Position numbers and translations under genes: made by a program. This document shows positions 1-8,228 of a DNA stretch of 64,000 bases, piece by piece. Under the pieces are notes generated by a model that was given only the letters and a program-made list of their open reading frames with translations, did not search any database and was not told the DNA's origin. Numbering within the stretch: the first letter of the stretch is position 1; each line of letters opens with the position of its first letter. Source of the stretch: Streptomyces hundungensis. Its GTDB lineage: Bacteria; Actinomycetota; Actinomycetes; Streptomycetales; Streptomycetaceae. Where the stretch lies: assembly GCF_003627815.1 (NCBI RefSeq), contig NZ_CP032698.1, forward strand, positions 1,054,001-1,118,000. The letters are read 5' to 3'.

Positions 1-1
1 C

Positions 2-505
2 ATGGCGCGGGTCGTCACAGTCAGCCACAGCATCGTCGTCAGCGTGTCGCCCGAGGTCGTCTACCGGGCGGTGAGCTGCCCGGCCGACATGGGCCGCTGG
101 AGCCCGGAGAACCTCGGCACCACGGATGGGGCGGCGAGGGAACCGGCCGAGCTCGGGTCGGAGTTCGTCGGGCGCAACAAGCGGGGGATGTTCCGCTGGG
201 TGACCAGGTGCACGGTCACGGCGGCCGATCCGGGGCGCCGGTTCGCGTTCCGCGTCCATGCCATCGGGCTGAGCCGGCCTCGGCTGCGCGGCCCGATCGC
301 CACCTGGGAGTACCGCTTCGAGCCGGTCGAAGGAGGCACGCGCATCACCGAGACCTGGGTCGACGACCGCAAGGCCTGGCCCGACTCCGTGGCCAACGTC
401 TTCGACCGCCTCGCCACCTCGGGCAGCACCTTCGCCGCCTTCCAGTCCCGCAACATCAAGGCGACGCTGCGGAATCTCAAGCGGGAGCTGGAAGGCAGCA
501 GGTAA
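2..505 (+). CDS. SRPBCC-family protein (polyketide cyclase/dehydrase-like)
   Basis: A 167-residue protein that reads as a START/SRPBCC fold. It opens with a beta strand and a VSPEVVYRAV helix start, has the 'DMGRWSPEN' loop typical of polyketide cyclase/dehydrase-like proteins, a central GSEFVGRNKRG segment, and ends in a long amphipathic helix. The family binds small hydrophobic ligands and often has no known substrate; no catalytic residues are recognisable. The ATG lies at base 2, so the true start could lie upstream of the window, although the first residues already look like a natural N-terminus. The next gene is convergent. Probably cytosolic. Confidence 0.8.
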   Translation: MARVVTVSHSIVVSVSPEVVYRAVSCPADMGRWSPENLGTTDGAAREPAELGSEFVGRNKRGMFRWVTRCTVTAADPGRRFAFRVHAIGLSRPRLRGPIATWEYRFEPVEGGTRITETWVDDRKAWPDSVANVFDRLATSGSTFAAFQSRNIKATLRNLKRELEGSR

Positions 506-522
506 GGCCGGCGGCGGACTCG

Positions 523-933
523 TCACCCCGCGGCCATGTCCGGGCCGGGCAGCAGGGTCTCGTCCAAGTGGTAGCCGAGTGCCTGCAAGCCGCGCGCGAT
601 GGCGACGGCCCTGCGGTGCAGTTCCGCGCGCTCCGGAGACTGGGTGGTCTTCTCGGAGGGGCCCGCCTCGGGGTCGGGCGGGGGCGGAGTGGCGTCCTGC
701 ACCGCGTCCCACGCCTCGCGCGCGACGCACTCCGCCACCCGGTCGTCCACCCGGTCGTCGTCCTGCCCAGGCCGCTCGCCTCCGCCCGCCTCCGCGCCTT
801 GATCCGCGAGCGGGCCGGCCGCGCCTTCCTGCTGCGTACGTGCCGATGTCCGGCGCATGTAGGCGTCGATCGCGAGGCGGGCCTCGTGGACGTCGGCCGA
901 CTCATCTCCGCTGCGTTCCGTCTCTGCCGTCAT
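523..933 (-). CDS. Small charged hypothetical protein
   Basis: I do not recognise a family. The frame encodes 136 residues from the ATG at 933. The N-terminal half is acidic and low in complexity, and the C-terminal half has a helical segment (AELHRRAVAIARGLQALGYH) followed by DETLLPGPDMAAG. No signal peptide or membrane segment is visible. A longer start at 978 would add 15 residues without a better ribosome binding site. It is convergent with the SRPBCC gene and co-directional with the FAD monooxygenase downstream in the window. The frame has codon bias appropriate to Streptomyces and is the best coding candidate here, but the evidence is modest. Confidence 0.5.
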   Translation of the reverse strand: MTAETERSGDESADVHEARLAIDAYMRRTSARTQQEGAAGPLADQGAEAGGGERPGQDDDRVDDRVAECVAREAWDAVQDATPPPPDPEAGPSEKTTQSPERAELHRRAVAIARGLQALGYHLDETLLPGPDMAAG

Positions 934-982
934 GCAACGCAACGTAAACGCCGCCTCGCCCGAGGGCCTCGACGCCACGCGC

Positions 983-2101
983 TCATTTGGTGGACTGGCT
1001 GAGCGGGGGCCCCCCGTTGACCTCCGCGTCGGGCCCGTGGGAGTCGGGTCCCCCGAAGGTGGCGGCCTCCGCGCTGCGGGGGAACATGGCCTGCTCGTAC
1101 GCGGTGAGCGCGGCCTCGATGTCGCCGGGGTGCGAGGCGAGCGCGAGGCCGAGGTCGGCTCCGTCGAGCATGGCCAGGTTGGCGCCCTCGCCGTTCGGGA
1201 CCGACAGGTGGGCGGCGTCGCCGAGCAGGGTCACCCCGGGCACCCTGTCCCACCGGTGGTCGATCGGCAGGGCGTACAGGGGGCGCAGGATCGGTGCGGT
1301 GTCGGCTTCGGTGATCAGGGCGGTGAGTTCCGGCGCCCAGCCGTCGAATTCCCGCGCGATGGCTGCGAGGGCCGCGGTGGCATCGGCGAAGTCGATCGCG
1401 TCGAACCATTCCTGCGGCTCGTACAGACCCAGGTAGGCGTGCAGCGTGTCGCCCTTCTCCCGGTGGGCGAACATCTCCCGGTCCGGCCTGAGCGCGATCA
1501 TCGCACCGCCACCGACCGTCTTCGCGGCACGCGGATGCCGGGTGTCGGCCTCGAACAGATAGGTCTCGACGACCGATTTGCCGATGTACTCGGGTGTGAC
1601 GGCGGAGACCAGGGGCCTGACCCGTGACCAGGCGCCGTCCGCGCCGACCAGCAGAGCGGTGTCGACAGTGGTGCCATCGGCGAACGTCACTTGGTGGCGT
1701 CCTTCGCCGAGGGCACGCGTGCCGCTGACCTTGCGCCCCCACTGGACGGTGCCGGCGGGCAGTGAGTCGAGGAAGATCTGTCGCAGCTCGCCACGCAGCA
1801 CCTCGGGGCGGCCGCCCGTGCCGTCGTCGGCGATCTCGTGGAGGACGGTTCCGTCCGGGTCGAGGACCCGCATCGCCTGACGGCCCTCCAGGATGAGGCC
1901 GCGAAACTCATCCATCAACTCGGCTGCCTCGACGGCGAGTTGGCCGTTGTAGTCGTGGATGTCGAACATGCCGCCCTGCGAGCGGGCCGTCGGTGAGGAT
2001 TCCGCTTCATAGACGGTCGCGGGTATCCCATGGAGGTGCAGAACGCGGGCGAGCGTGAGGCCGCCGAGGCCGGCGCCGATGATCGTGACGGGAGTGGTCA
2101 T
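983..2101 (-). CDS. FAD-dependent monooxygenase (TetX/PHBH-like)
   Basis: A 372-residue class A flavin monooxygenase. The N-terminus carries the Rossmann dinucleotide motif GAGLGGLTLARVL; a DG-type motif appears as LLVGADGAWSRVRP near residue 155; and the second FAD motif is VTLLGDAAHLSVPNGEGANLAMLDGADL in the C-terminal third. These enzymes use NAD(P)H and O2 to hydroxylate aromatic or polyketide substrates; the TetX branch modifies tetracyclines, but the substrate cannot be told from sequence. The ATG at 2101 places the Rossmann motif directly at the N-terminus; a frame opening at 2272 would add an unlikely Arg/Pro-rich leader. It ends in a short polar tail. Cytosolic, apparently monocistronic. 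Confidence 0.88.
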   Translation of the reverse strand: MTTPVTIIGAGLGGLTLARVLHLHGIPATVYEAESSPTARSQGGMFDIHDYNGQLAVEAAELMDEFRGLILEGRQAMRVLDPDGTVLHEIADDGTGGRPEVLRGELRQIFLDSLPAGTVQWGRKVSGTRALGEGRHQVTFADGTTVDTALLVGADGAWSRVRPLVSAVTPEYIGKSVVETYLFEADTRHPRAAKTVGGGAMIALRPDREMFAHREKGDTLHAYLGLYEPQEWFDAIDFADATAALAAIAREFDGWAPELTALITEADTAPILRPLYALPIDHRWDRVPGVTLLGDAAHLSVPNGEGANLAMLDGADLGLALASHPGDIEAALTAYEQAMFPRSAEAATFGGPDSHGPDAEVNGGPPLSQSTK

Positions 2102-2303
2102 GCGGGGTGTCCCCCTCGGGTCGGGCACCCCGGCCGGGCGGCCCCGGCAGGTCACGCCGGGGGCGCCGTTCCAGTGGGCCGGGACGGTGCGAGCTGGTGG
2201 GCGGCGCCGTTGCTTCCCGGCGCCGTCAGCTCCAATGTCCCGGCGGCCACCGACAAACCACCGACAATTCACTACCCCTTACCGACAGTCGCCCGACCGC
2301 GGT

Positions 2304-2759
2304 TCAGGCCCGGTAGCCCGAGGCTCGGGGCGGGGTCGTCCGTGCGCGGCGGTAGCCGTAGGTCGGCCGGGGTCCTTGGGCGGGGCCGATCGCGAACGGG
2401 CGGCTGGTGGCGAGGAGTCGGCTGCCACGGGAGACCTGGATCCAGTACGTGCCCCGGGGGACATGGGGCACGGTGACGGTCGCGCCGCCGCGGTCCGGGT
2501 CGACCTCGGCCGCCAACTGCGAGACCGCGCCGCGCCATTGGTCGGCGGTGACCAGTTTCAGGCTCACCGGACGCCGGTCCCGCGCCGTCAGCGGGAGACG
2601 CCACAGGATCTGGCGCCGAGTACCGCAGGCCCACGCGGTGGAGCCGCAGGGCGCATACACGTCCAGGGGCTGGGGTTCGGGGCGCCACTCGGGCACGTCA
2701 CTCGTGACGCTGGTGGCCAACTCCCAGGCCCGGTCCAGCTCATGACGTGGGGGTGCCAT
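2304..2759 (-). CDS. Hypothetical protein with a possible Kre9/KNH-like beta domain
   Basis: A 151-residue protein whose start (ATG 2759) is set by a strong GGAGG ribosome binding site. Residues about 45 to 125 read like a beta-sandwich: 'ILWRLPLT..RRPVSLKLV', a central conserved Asp/Thr stretch, then 'TVPHVPRGTYWIQVSRG' and 'SRPFAI'. This resembles the Kre9/KNH-type extracellular domain, in which a tryptophan strand is followed by a GTYYIQV strand and an S-x-P-F strand. Unlike typical members it has no signal peptide or membrane anchor. The tail is rich in Arg, Pro and Tyr. The similarity is by eye and the function is unknown. Confidence 0.6.
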   Translation of the reverse strand: MAPPRHELDRAWELATSVTSDVPEWRPEPQPLDVYAPCGSTAWACGTRRQILWRLPLTARDRRPVSLKLVTADQWRGAVSQLAAEVDPDRGGATVTVPHVPRGTYWIQVSRGSRLLATSRPFAIGPAQGPRPTYGYRRARTTPPRASGYRA

Positions 2760-2855
2760 GCTGCTGCTCCCTCCTCCTGGCGGGCGACTGCGCACCCGGC
2801 CAGACCGATGTGGCGCGTCTTCGCGCTCAGGTCAGTGCGGTGGGGAGGGGGCGCC

Positions 2856-3338
2856 TCAGGCGGCCACCGCGTCCCAGATCTGCTGGCGGCTGGGGCGGTG
2901 CGGGCGCAGCGGAGCCCGCTCGGAGAGCGTGGACATCCAGGCGCCGATCTCCCTCAGCTCCCTCCGGCCCACGGCGGCCCGGACGTGCGGGAACAACGCG
3001 TTGTCCTCGGTGTCCATGTGCCGCTCCACGATGTCCATCAGGAGGCGGGCCTTCGGGTCGTAGGAAATGTCCTCGGGACGCATCTCGTGCAGCTCGGCCG
3101 CCAGCACTTCGGCGATGTGGTGCTCTTCCCGCAGAGCCAGGATGGTCGGCTCGGTTTCGGGCGCCAAGACGGAGACCCGTGGGTACATGCCCTCGCATTC
3201 GATGTACGTGTACACGGCCAGCGCACGCAGGAGCTGATCCACCGCCTCGGGATCCTCTCCGAGGCGGTAGGAGCGGATCAACCGCCTGATCTCCTTGTGG
3301 CCTTCCCGCAGCATCACGATCGCGTCGCTGGTGGGCAT
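2856..3338 (-). CDS. Hemerythrin HHE cation-binding domain protein
   Basis: A 160-residue all-helical protein with the residues expected of a non-haem di-iron hemerythrin-like domain: His14 (REGHKEI), a glutamate in IECEG near 47 to 49, a His pair at 73 and 74 (REEHHIAEVL), and VERHMDTEDNALFPHV with further His and Asp/Glu ligands. The family binds O2 or NO or senses iron and redox state; in actinobacteria members are often stress-induced. The ATG at 3338 has a GGGGAG ribosome binding site. The last 30 residues (SERAPLRPHRPSRQQIWDAVAA) form a polar tail. It stands alone. Confidence 0.85.
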   Translation of the reverse strand: MPTSDAIVMLREGHKEIRRLIRSYRLGEDPEAVDQLLRALAVYTYIECEGMYPRVSVLAPETEPTILALREEHHIAEVLAAELHEMRPEDISYDPKARLLMDIVERHMDTEDNALFPHVRAAVGRRELREIGAWMSTLSERAPLRPHRPSRQQIWDAVAA

Positions 3339-3515
3339 GGGCAGCTCCCCGGGGGCTCAGGACTCACTTCCGTAACAGGCCGATACCCGGCAAAACAGAC
3401 GCCCACACGTCATGGGCGCGAGGGCTACCCTCCGCCATCGCCTGGGCACGGAAGGTGCCTGGCGGGCGCCCGTCAGGACACCGCTGGCCGTCGCGGCGCG
3501 GTGCGCGCCCCCACC

Positions 3516-4082
3516 TCAGGCGCGGGAATGTGGGGCGAAGTCGACGTCCGCGGTGTCGACCGTCCCGGCCGTGCGGCCGGGGGCCGAGTGAGAGCGCCAG
3601 TACAGATTGGTGTGGGCGATGACCTGGGCCGGCGACGGCGCACCGAAACGCGACAGGTCGTCCGTCGTGTGGGCATCGCCGACGAGCGTCGCGTCGTAGC
3701 CGCGGGTGATCGCGCCGTGCAGCGTCGAGCGGATGCATGCGTCGGTCTGGGCGCCGGCGACCAGGAGGCGGCCGATGCCGCGCGCGGCCAGCACCGACTC
3801 CAGTTCGGTCTCCTCGAAGGAGTCGCCGTACGCCTTCTGCACCAGCGGCTCGGATTCGCGCCGCACGAGCTCGGGCACGTACTCCCACGGCTCAGTACCG
3901 GTGACCAACTCCTCGTCGTTGTGCTGGATCCAGATCACGTCCACGTCGGCGGCGCGTGCCTTGTCGATCAGGGTGGCGATCTTCGCGACGACACCGTCCC
4001 GGTCGTGCGCCTGCGCCACCACGCCGTTCTGCACATCGATGACCAGCACGGCGGTGTTCGGACGGTTGACGAGCGTGGTCAT
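3516..4082 (-). CDS. Isochorismatase-family cysteine hydrolase
   Basis: A 188-residue member of the isochorismatase-like hydrolase fold with the Asp-Lys-Cys triad intact: Asp16 (VLVIDVQNG), Lys83 (PLVQKAYGDSF) and Cys116 (GAQTDACIRST, next to the usual cis-peptide position). Family members hydrolyse amides or vinyl ethers such as nicotinamide, N-carbamoyl amino acids or isochorismate; length and motifs fit the amidase-type branch, but the substrate is open. Its ATG overlaps the stop of the LysR gene in an ATGA, so the two are translationally coupled and the hydrolase is probably part of the LysR-controlled detoxification unit. Cytosolic. Confidence 0.88.
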   Translation of the reverse strand: MTTLVNRPNTAVLVIDVQNGVVAQAHDRDGVVAKIATLIDKARAADVDVIWIQHNDEELVTGTEPWEYVPELVRRESEPLVQKAYGDSFEETELESVLAARGIGRLLVAGAQTDACIRSTLHGAITRGYDATLVGDAHTTDDLSRFGAPSPAQVIAHTNLYWRSHSAPGRTAGTVDTADVDFAPHSRA

Positions 4083-5026
4083 GGCACTTCCCTCGGGGTT
4101 GCTGCTGATGGCTGGGGTTCCCTCGCCGCGGCGAGGTGGATACGGGTGGCGGCGTCGAGGGCCGCGCGGTTGAAGTCGTGGATGCGGGGCGCGGCCCGCG
4201 CGGTGAGCCAGACCGGGGCCCATTCGAGCGGTGGGGCGTCGCTGAAGGGGAGGTAGGCGACGTCGGAGCGCGCGTAGTAGTGCATGGCCTGGGCGCCCAC
4301 GATGAACGCGCCCTGGTCGGCTCCGATGAGCGCCAGCGCCTCTTGGAAGGTCTCGAACTCCGGGCCGGCTTCGACGGGGTGGCCCGCGGGCGTGTACAGG
4401 GGGGTGCGCGCCGTACGCCAGTGGGTGGGGACCGATCTGGCCTGGAGGAGCTTGACCGCGGTGAGGTCCTCGAGGGAGACCGATTCCCGCCCCGCCAGGG
4501 GGTGTTCGCGGGAGACGGCGAGCATGCGGCGCTCGGAGTACAGCACGGGTCCCACCGCCGTGCCGGCCTCTTGGTGGGGCAGGGACACGATGAGCAGGTC
4601 CACGTCCCCGTCGCGCAGCCTGGGGTAGCTGTCGGCGATCTGTAGTTCCCTGGGCTGGGCCCGGTGGCCCGGATGACGTTCGGCGTACAGCTGCGCCGCG
4701 TGCACCATGAGCTGTCCCGAGGCGGCTCCCACGAACCCGACCCGCAGCACGCTCTGGATGCCCTGCGCCGCGTCGACCGCCCGGTGCAGGCCGGCCCTCA
4801 ACTGCTCGTACGGGGGCAGGAGGTCCTCGTGCAGCTGCCGGCCCGCGGGGGTCAGGCGGACGTAACGGCTCGTGCGCTCGAACAGGGGCGTCCCGATGTG
4901 CCGTTCCAGCTTCTTGATGCTCTGGCTGATCCGGCCGGTGGTCAGGTGCAGGCGTTCCGCGGTCCGGCCGAAGTGCAGTTCCTCGGCCAGGGTCAGGAAC
5001 GCCTCCAGCTCCAGCCGTTCGAGCAC
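4079..5026 (-). CDS. LysR-family transcriptional regulator
   Basis: A 315-residue LysR regulator. Residues 1 to 65 form the winged helix-turn-helix (LEAFLTLAEELHFGRTAERLHL..GRISQSIKKLERHIGTPLFERTSR), followed by a linker helix and a periplasmic-binding-protein-like effector domain (about 90 to 295). The last 15 residues are Pro/Ala-rich. It is divergent from the MFS exporter at 5238 across 211 bp and precedes the isochorismatase with an ATGA overlap, the classic arrangement in which the regulator controls both itself and the divergent transporter. The effector is unknown. Confidence 0.93.
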   Translation of the reverse strand: MLERLELEAFLTLAEELHFGRTAERLHLTTGRISQSIKKLERHIGTPLFERTSRYVRLTPAGRQLHEDLLPPYEQLRAGLHRAVDAAQGIQSVLRVGFVGAASGQLMVHAAQLYAERHPGHRAQPRELQIADSYPRLRDGDVDLLIVSLPHQEAGTAVGPVLYSERRMLAVSREHPLAGRESVSLEDLTAVKLLQARSVPTHWRTARTPLYTPAGHPVEAGPEFETFQEALALIGADQGAFIVGAQAMHYYARSDVAYLPFSDAPPLEWAPVWLTARAAPRIHDFNRAALDAATRIHLAAAREPQPSAATPREVP

Positions 5027-5237
5027 CGCTTCCCCCTCGGTTGAGCCCGATTAAACGATCGCTGCACTATCTCATCTTGTTGACGCCTGTGCCGCGTTGC
5101 AGTCTTGGCCCGCGGCTGTTCGTCCGCGCGGCGCGGTCGCCGATGCGTGACCATGACCACCACCCCCGGCAGGCGACGGGCTTCGCTCTGCCCTACCGCC
5201 CTCACCGCGAGATGAGTTCTTCCAGATCGGAATCATC
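5027..5237. promoter_or_regulatory. Divergent LysR/MFS promoter region
   Basis: 211 bp between oppositely oriented starts. It has an AT-richer patch near 5041 to 5085 (gattaaacgatcg, ctatctcatcttgttgac) that is unusual for this genome and would be the expected place for LysR T-N11-A boxes and the two promoters. I could not pick a single convincing box. The patch is seen; its role is inferred from gene orientation. Confidence 0.45.
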
Positions 5238-6461
5238 ATGTCCTTGCTCGATTCGAGAAAAGCCGTCGCCGAATCCGTCGATGAACCAGTGCCGCTCCGC
5301 CGCTGGCTGGCCGTCGTCACGATGGCGGTCGGCACTTTCGCCCTGGTCACCGTGGAGTCGCTGCCCGTGGGGCTGCTCCCGCTCATCGGGGGCTCGCTCC
5401 ATGTCTCCGAGGGGACGGCCGGTTTGATGGTGACCGTCCCCGGCCTGGTGGCCTCCGCCACGGCGCCCCTGCTGCCGGTGGCGATCCGGCGCCTGGACCG
5501 CAGGGCCGTCCTGATGGGGCTCATCGTCCTGATGGTGGCGGCCAACGCGCTGTCCGCGACGGCGCCCACCTTCGCGGTCCTGCTCGGCTCGCGGTTCCTC
5601 ATCGGGGTCAGCATCGGCGGGTTCTGGGCCCTCGCGGCCGGGCTGGCCGTCCGGCTGGTCCCCGAGCGTTTCGTCCCCCGTGCCATCTCCGTCGTCTTCG
5701 CGGGTGCGACCGCCGCCAATGTGCTGGGCGTCCCGGCCGGAACACTGATCGGCGGATTCACCAGCTGGCGGGTGGCGTTCGTGGCGGTGGCGGGGCTCGG
5801 TCTCCTCGTCCTGGTGGCCCTGCTCGTCCTGATGCCGCCCATGCCGGCCCAGCAGGCGGTCCAACTGCGCGCTCTGCCAAGGGAATTGCGCAACCCGGTC
5901 GTCCGGGCCGGCGTGCTCACCACCTTCCTCCTGGTCAGCGGTCACTTCGCCGCCTTCACCTTCATCAGCCCGCTGCTCCAGTCGGTCTCCGGCATCGACG
6001 CGACCACGGTGGGCCCGCTCCTCCTGGCGTTCGGCGCCGCCGGTGTCCTCGGCAACTTCCTCGCCGGCGCCGCCGCGGAACGCGACATCCGCGCCACCAT
6101 CGTGACCATCAGCGTTCTCCTCACGGCCGTCCTCGCACTGTTCCCCCTCATCGGCCGCACCCCGGTCAGCGGGGCGGTCCTGCTCATCGGATGGGGGCTG
6201 GCCTTCGGCGGTGTGCCGGTCGGCGTGCAGACCTGGATCCTCAAGGCGGCACCCGAGTCCACCGAGGCCGCCACCGCGCTCAACACCTCGGTGTTCAACC
6301 TCGCCATCGCGCTCGGCGCCCTGTTCGGCGGCATCGTCGCCGACCACATGGCGCTCACCGGTGTCCTGACGACCGGGGCCGTTCTCGCCGTCCTCACCTC
6401 CCTGGCGCTGTGGAGCGCCCGCAGCGCACAGCAGCGCCCCGACGCGAGCCTCCCCCGGTGA
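5238..6461 (+). CDS. MFS exporter (AraJ/EmrD-like, 12 TM)
   Basis: A 407-residue major facilitator with twelve hydrophobic segments. The N-terminus before TM1 is about 20 residues. The loop 2-3 region reads LDRRAVLMGLIVLMV, and TM5 carries the drug:H+ antiporter motif C in a relaxed form (GVPAGTLIGG). The family exports sugars, drugs or metabolites by proton antiport across the cytoplasmic membrane. It is divergent from the LysR gene and is followed after 43 bp by an alpha/beta hydrolase, suggesting a two-gene detoxification operon. The ATG at 5238 was chosen because it directly precedes the polar leader; the ribosome binding site is weak. Confidence 0.9.
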   Translation: MSLLDSRKAVAESVDEPVPLRRWLAVVTMAVGTFALVTVESLPVGLLPLIGGSLHVSEGTAGLMVTVPGLVASATAPLLPVAIRRLDRRAVLMGLIVLMVAANALSATAPTFAVLLGSRFLIGVSIGGFWALAAGLAVRLVPERFVPRAISVVFAGATAANVLGVPAGTLIGGFTSWRVAFVAVAGLGLLVLVALLVLMPPMPAQQAVQLRALPRELRNPVVRAGVLTTFLLVSGHFAAFTFISPLLQSVSGIDATTVGPLLLAFGAAGVLGNFLAGAAAERDIRATIVTISVLLTAVLALFPLIGRTPVSGAVLLIGWGLAFGGVPVGVQTWILKAAPESTEAATALNTSVFNLAIALGALFGGIVADHMALTGVLTTGAVLAVLTSLALWSARSAQQRPDASLPR

Positions 6462-6504
6462 CGAGGCCCGCCGACGACGCGGTGCAGCCACGAAAGGAAT
6501 CCGT

Positions 6505-7293
6505 ATGTTCTCTCCCTTCACGGTCACAGCGGCCGACACCCTGCTGTACGGCGTCGACAGCCGCGGCGAGGCTCCCCCGCTGCTCTTCCTCAACGGCACC
6601 TTCGCGACCCAGCAGTCCTGGAGGCGCGTCGTCGAACGGCTCGACGCCAGGTATCGCACCATCACCTTCGACGCCCGGGGGCGCGGAAGATCGGGCCGCT
6701 CGTCCGACTACTCGCTCCGCGGCGCCATCGACGACACGGACCGGGTCATCGACGCGGCGGCGGTGCGGCGCCCCCCTGTCCTGGTCGGTCACTCCTACGG
6801 CGCGACGCTCGCCGTCTGTTACGCCGCCGAGTACCCGGACCAGGTCGGCGGGCTCGTCCTCATCGACGGCGCCCACCCCGTGTCGCTGCTCGACGGAGCA
6901 CGCAAGGACGACGTACGCCGTCACTTCCGCCGGCGCGGACGGGTCACCCGGCGCCTGGCTCCGCTGGGCCGCTCCGTACGGATGACGCCCGAACAGTGCG
7001 CGGAGGTCATCATCGAAATGGACGCCGTCAACGGGGAGTTGGCGGCCGACCTCGCCGCGTTGCGCTGTCCGGCCGTCTTCGTGACGGACATCGGGGGCCG
7101 CGCCGACACCTCGCCCCGGGACGCCGCCGCGATACGCGCGGCCGTGGGCAGGGCCGTCGTCGACAACCCGTCTGTCATGGCGCTGCCCACCGGGCGACGC
7201 GACCCCACACAGCCCCTCGCCAAGGATCCCGAGGTCGTGGTCGCCGCCCTCGCGGCGGTCGTCCAGCGGTCCGAGCCGGTGGGCCATCGGTGA
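6505..7293 (+). CDS. Alpha/beta-hydrolase, catalytic His apparently absent
   Basis: A 262-residue alpha/beta-hydrolase. The oxyanion region is LFLNGTFAT (about 28 to 36), the nucleophile elbow is GHSYG with Ser97, and an acidic residue follows in VTDIGG. At the usual place of the catalytic histidine near the C-terminus (P/T-G-H followed by a helix) the sequence reads LPTGRRDPTQP, with arginine instead. The fold and Ser are clear, but hydrolase activity is doubtful. It follows the MFS gene by 43 bp with a good AAAGGAA ribosome binding site and is probably co-transcribed. Confidence 0.82.
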   Translation: MFSPFTVTAADTLLYGVDSRGEAPPLLFLNGTFATQQSWRRVVERLDARYRTITFDARGRGRSGRSSDYSLRGAIDDTDRVIDAAAVRRPPVLVGHSYGATLAVCYAAEYPDQVGGLVLIDGAHPVSLLDGARKDDVRRHFRRRGRVTRRLAPLGRSVRMTPEQCAEVIIEMDAVNGELAADLAALRCPAVFVTDIGGRADTSPRDAAAIRAAVGRAVVDNPSVMALPTGRRDPTQPLAKDPEVVVAALAAVVQRSEPVGHR

Positions 7294-7359
7294 CGGTCGC
7301 CCCGCCCCCGGGACCACCGCTGAGGCCGACGGTGCGGCTGGTGATTAGAATCCTCTGTC

Positions 7360-7718
7360 ATGTCGAAGCCTGACGAACTGCTTGTTGACGTCGCTGCCCT
7401 GGTGGAGTCCGGGCACAGCAATCAGATGTCTCTGACCGTGGTCGCCGGTGGTGCTGTCATCACGGGACGGCTGGCCCCGAAAAGGCCTGGCGCCAGCGGG
7501 TGTCGGAGGTCCTCGCGGACTCGGACCACCTGAGCGCCTTCTCCACCGCCTTCACCGCCTCCCCGCGCGACGAGGGGCCGCCCAAGTATCTGCACTTCCA
7601 TGTGGCCCGGATCTTGCAGGGCTCGGTGGGGATCCCGGAGACGGGCGGGATGTACCGCGTGGCGATCAAGGACGTCAGCGCCTGGACGATGGGTGACTTC
7701 AGCTACTCCGACCACTGA
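7360..7718 (+). pseudogene. Frameshifted small protein (GvpU-like)
   Basis: The reading starts at ATG 7360 (MSKPDELLVDVAALVESGHSN...) and runs to 'TGRLAP'. It then has to change frame: the continuation KAWRQRVSEVLADSD... to YRVAIKDVSAWTMGDFSYSDH lies in another frame and ends at 7718. The two halves join if one base is restored near 7479 to 7484, where the sequence is ccccgaaaagg and ccccggaaaagg would be expected. The composite protein of about 119 residues resembles small actinobacterial proteins often annotated as gas-vesicle accessory protein GvpU; this name is from memory and tentative, and no other gvp gene is present. A TAGAAT -10-like hexamer at 7346 to 7351 lies just before the start. 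Sequencing error and true decay are both possible. Confidence 0.65.
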
Positions 7719-7752
7719 ACCGAGGTCGCCCACGACCCGTCCGTTACGCGAT

Positions 7753-7787
7753 GAGGGCCCGACCGGAGCGCTTCCGGTCGGGCCCTC
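7753..7787. terminator. Bidirectional stem-loop terminator
   Basis: A perfect 15-bp inverted repeat (arms 7753-7767 and 7773-7787) with a GCGCT loop. It lies between the small gene ending at 7718 on the plus strand and the rsbV-like gene ending at 7893 on the minus strand, so it can serve both. There is no T-tract, as is usual in Streptomyces. Confidence 0.8.
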
Positions 7788-7892
7788 GCGGCTGAGCGAG
7801 GACGGTAGCGGCCCCGGCGATCCCGCGTCGCGTCCGCGCCAACTTCCGTACGGGAACGGGGCGTTGGCGTCTTCGGCGACGGACGCCGGGGG

Positions 7893-8228
7893 TCAGGAAC
7901 AGGAGGCTTCGCTGTCCGGGAAGACGGGGAAGATCTGGTCCAGGCCGACGATGCGCAGGATGCGCAGCGTGTTGGAGGGTACGGAGGCGAGCGCCACGTC
8001 CGCCTCGGCGGCGCGGGCGTGGTTGTGGGCGACGATCAGCGCGCTGAGGCCGCTGGAATCGCAGAACGCCATGCCGCCCAGGTCCAGCACGAGGCGCTGG
8101 CCGGGCCGCAGGGGGGTCGCGAGGATCCGTTCGCGCAACTCGCCGGCGCTCGCGTAATCGAGCTCGCCGAAGATTTCCAGAACGGGACCGGGCGCTGCGT
8201 CTCGGGTGGTGATCTTCAGTGGGCTCAT
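7893..8228 (-). CDS. rsbV: STAS-domain anti-anti-sigma factor (RsbV-like)
   Basis: A 111-residue single STAS domain. The phosphorylatable serine lies in FCDSSGLSAL (Asp57-Ser58-Ser59-Gly60), the same context as in SpoIIAA and RsbV. In partner-switching systems the unphosphorylated form binds the anti-sigma kinase and frees the sigma factor; the PP2C phosphatase encoded just upstream would dephosphorylate it. The ATG overlaps the phosphatase stop as ATGA (8225-8228), so the two are translationally coupled. No RsbW-type kinase gene is in the window. The symbol is by family and operon context. Confidence 0.88.
   Translation of the reverse strand: MSPLKITTRDAAPGPVLEIFGELDYASAGELRERILATPLRPGQRLVLDLGGMAFCDSSGLSALIVAHNHARAAEADVALASVPSNTLRILRIVGLDQIFPVFPDSEASCS

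Noticed and set aside
2055..4256. A 733-codon plus-strand frame across four minus-strand genes
   Set aside because: It crosses several real gene boundaries and terminator-like gaps without any recognisable domain.
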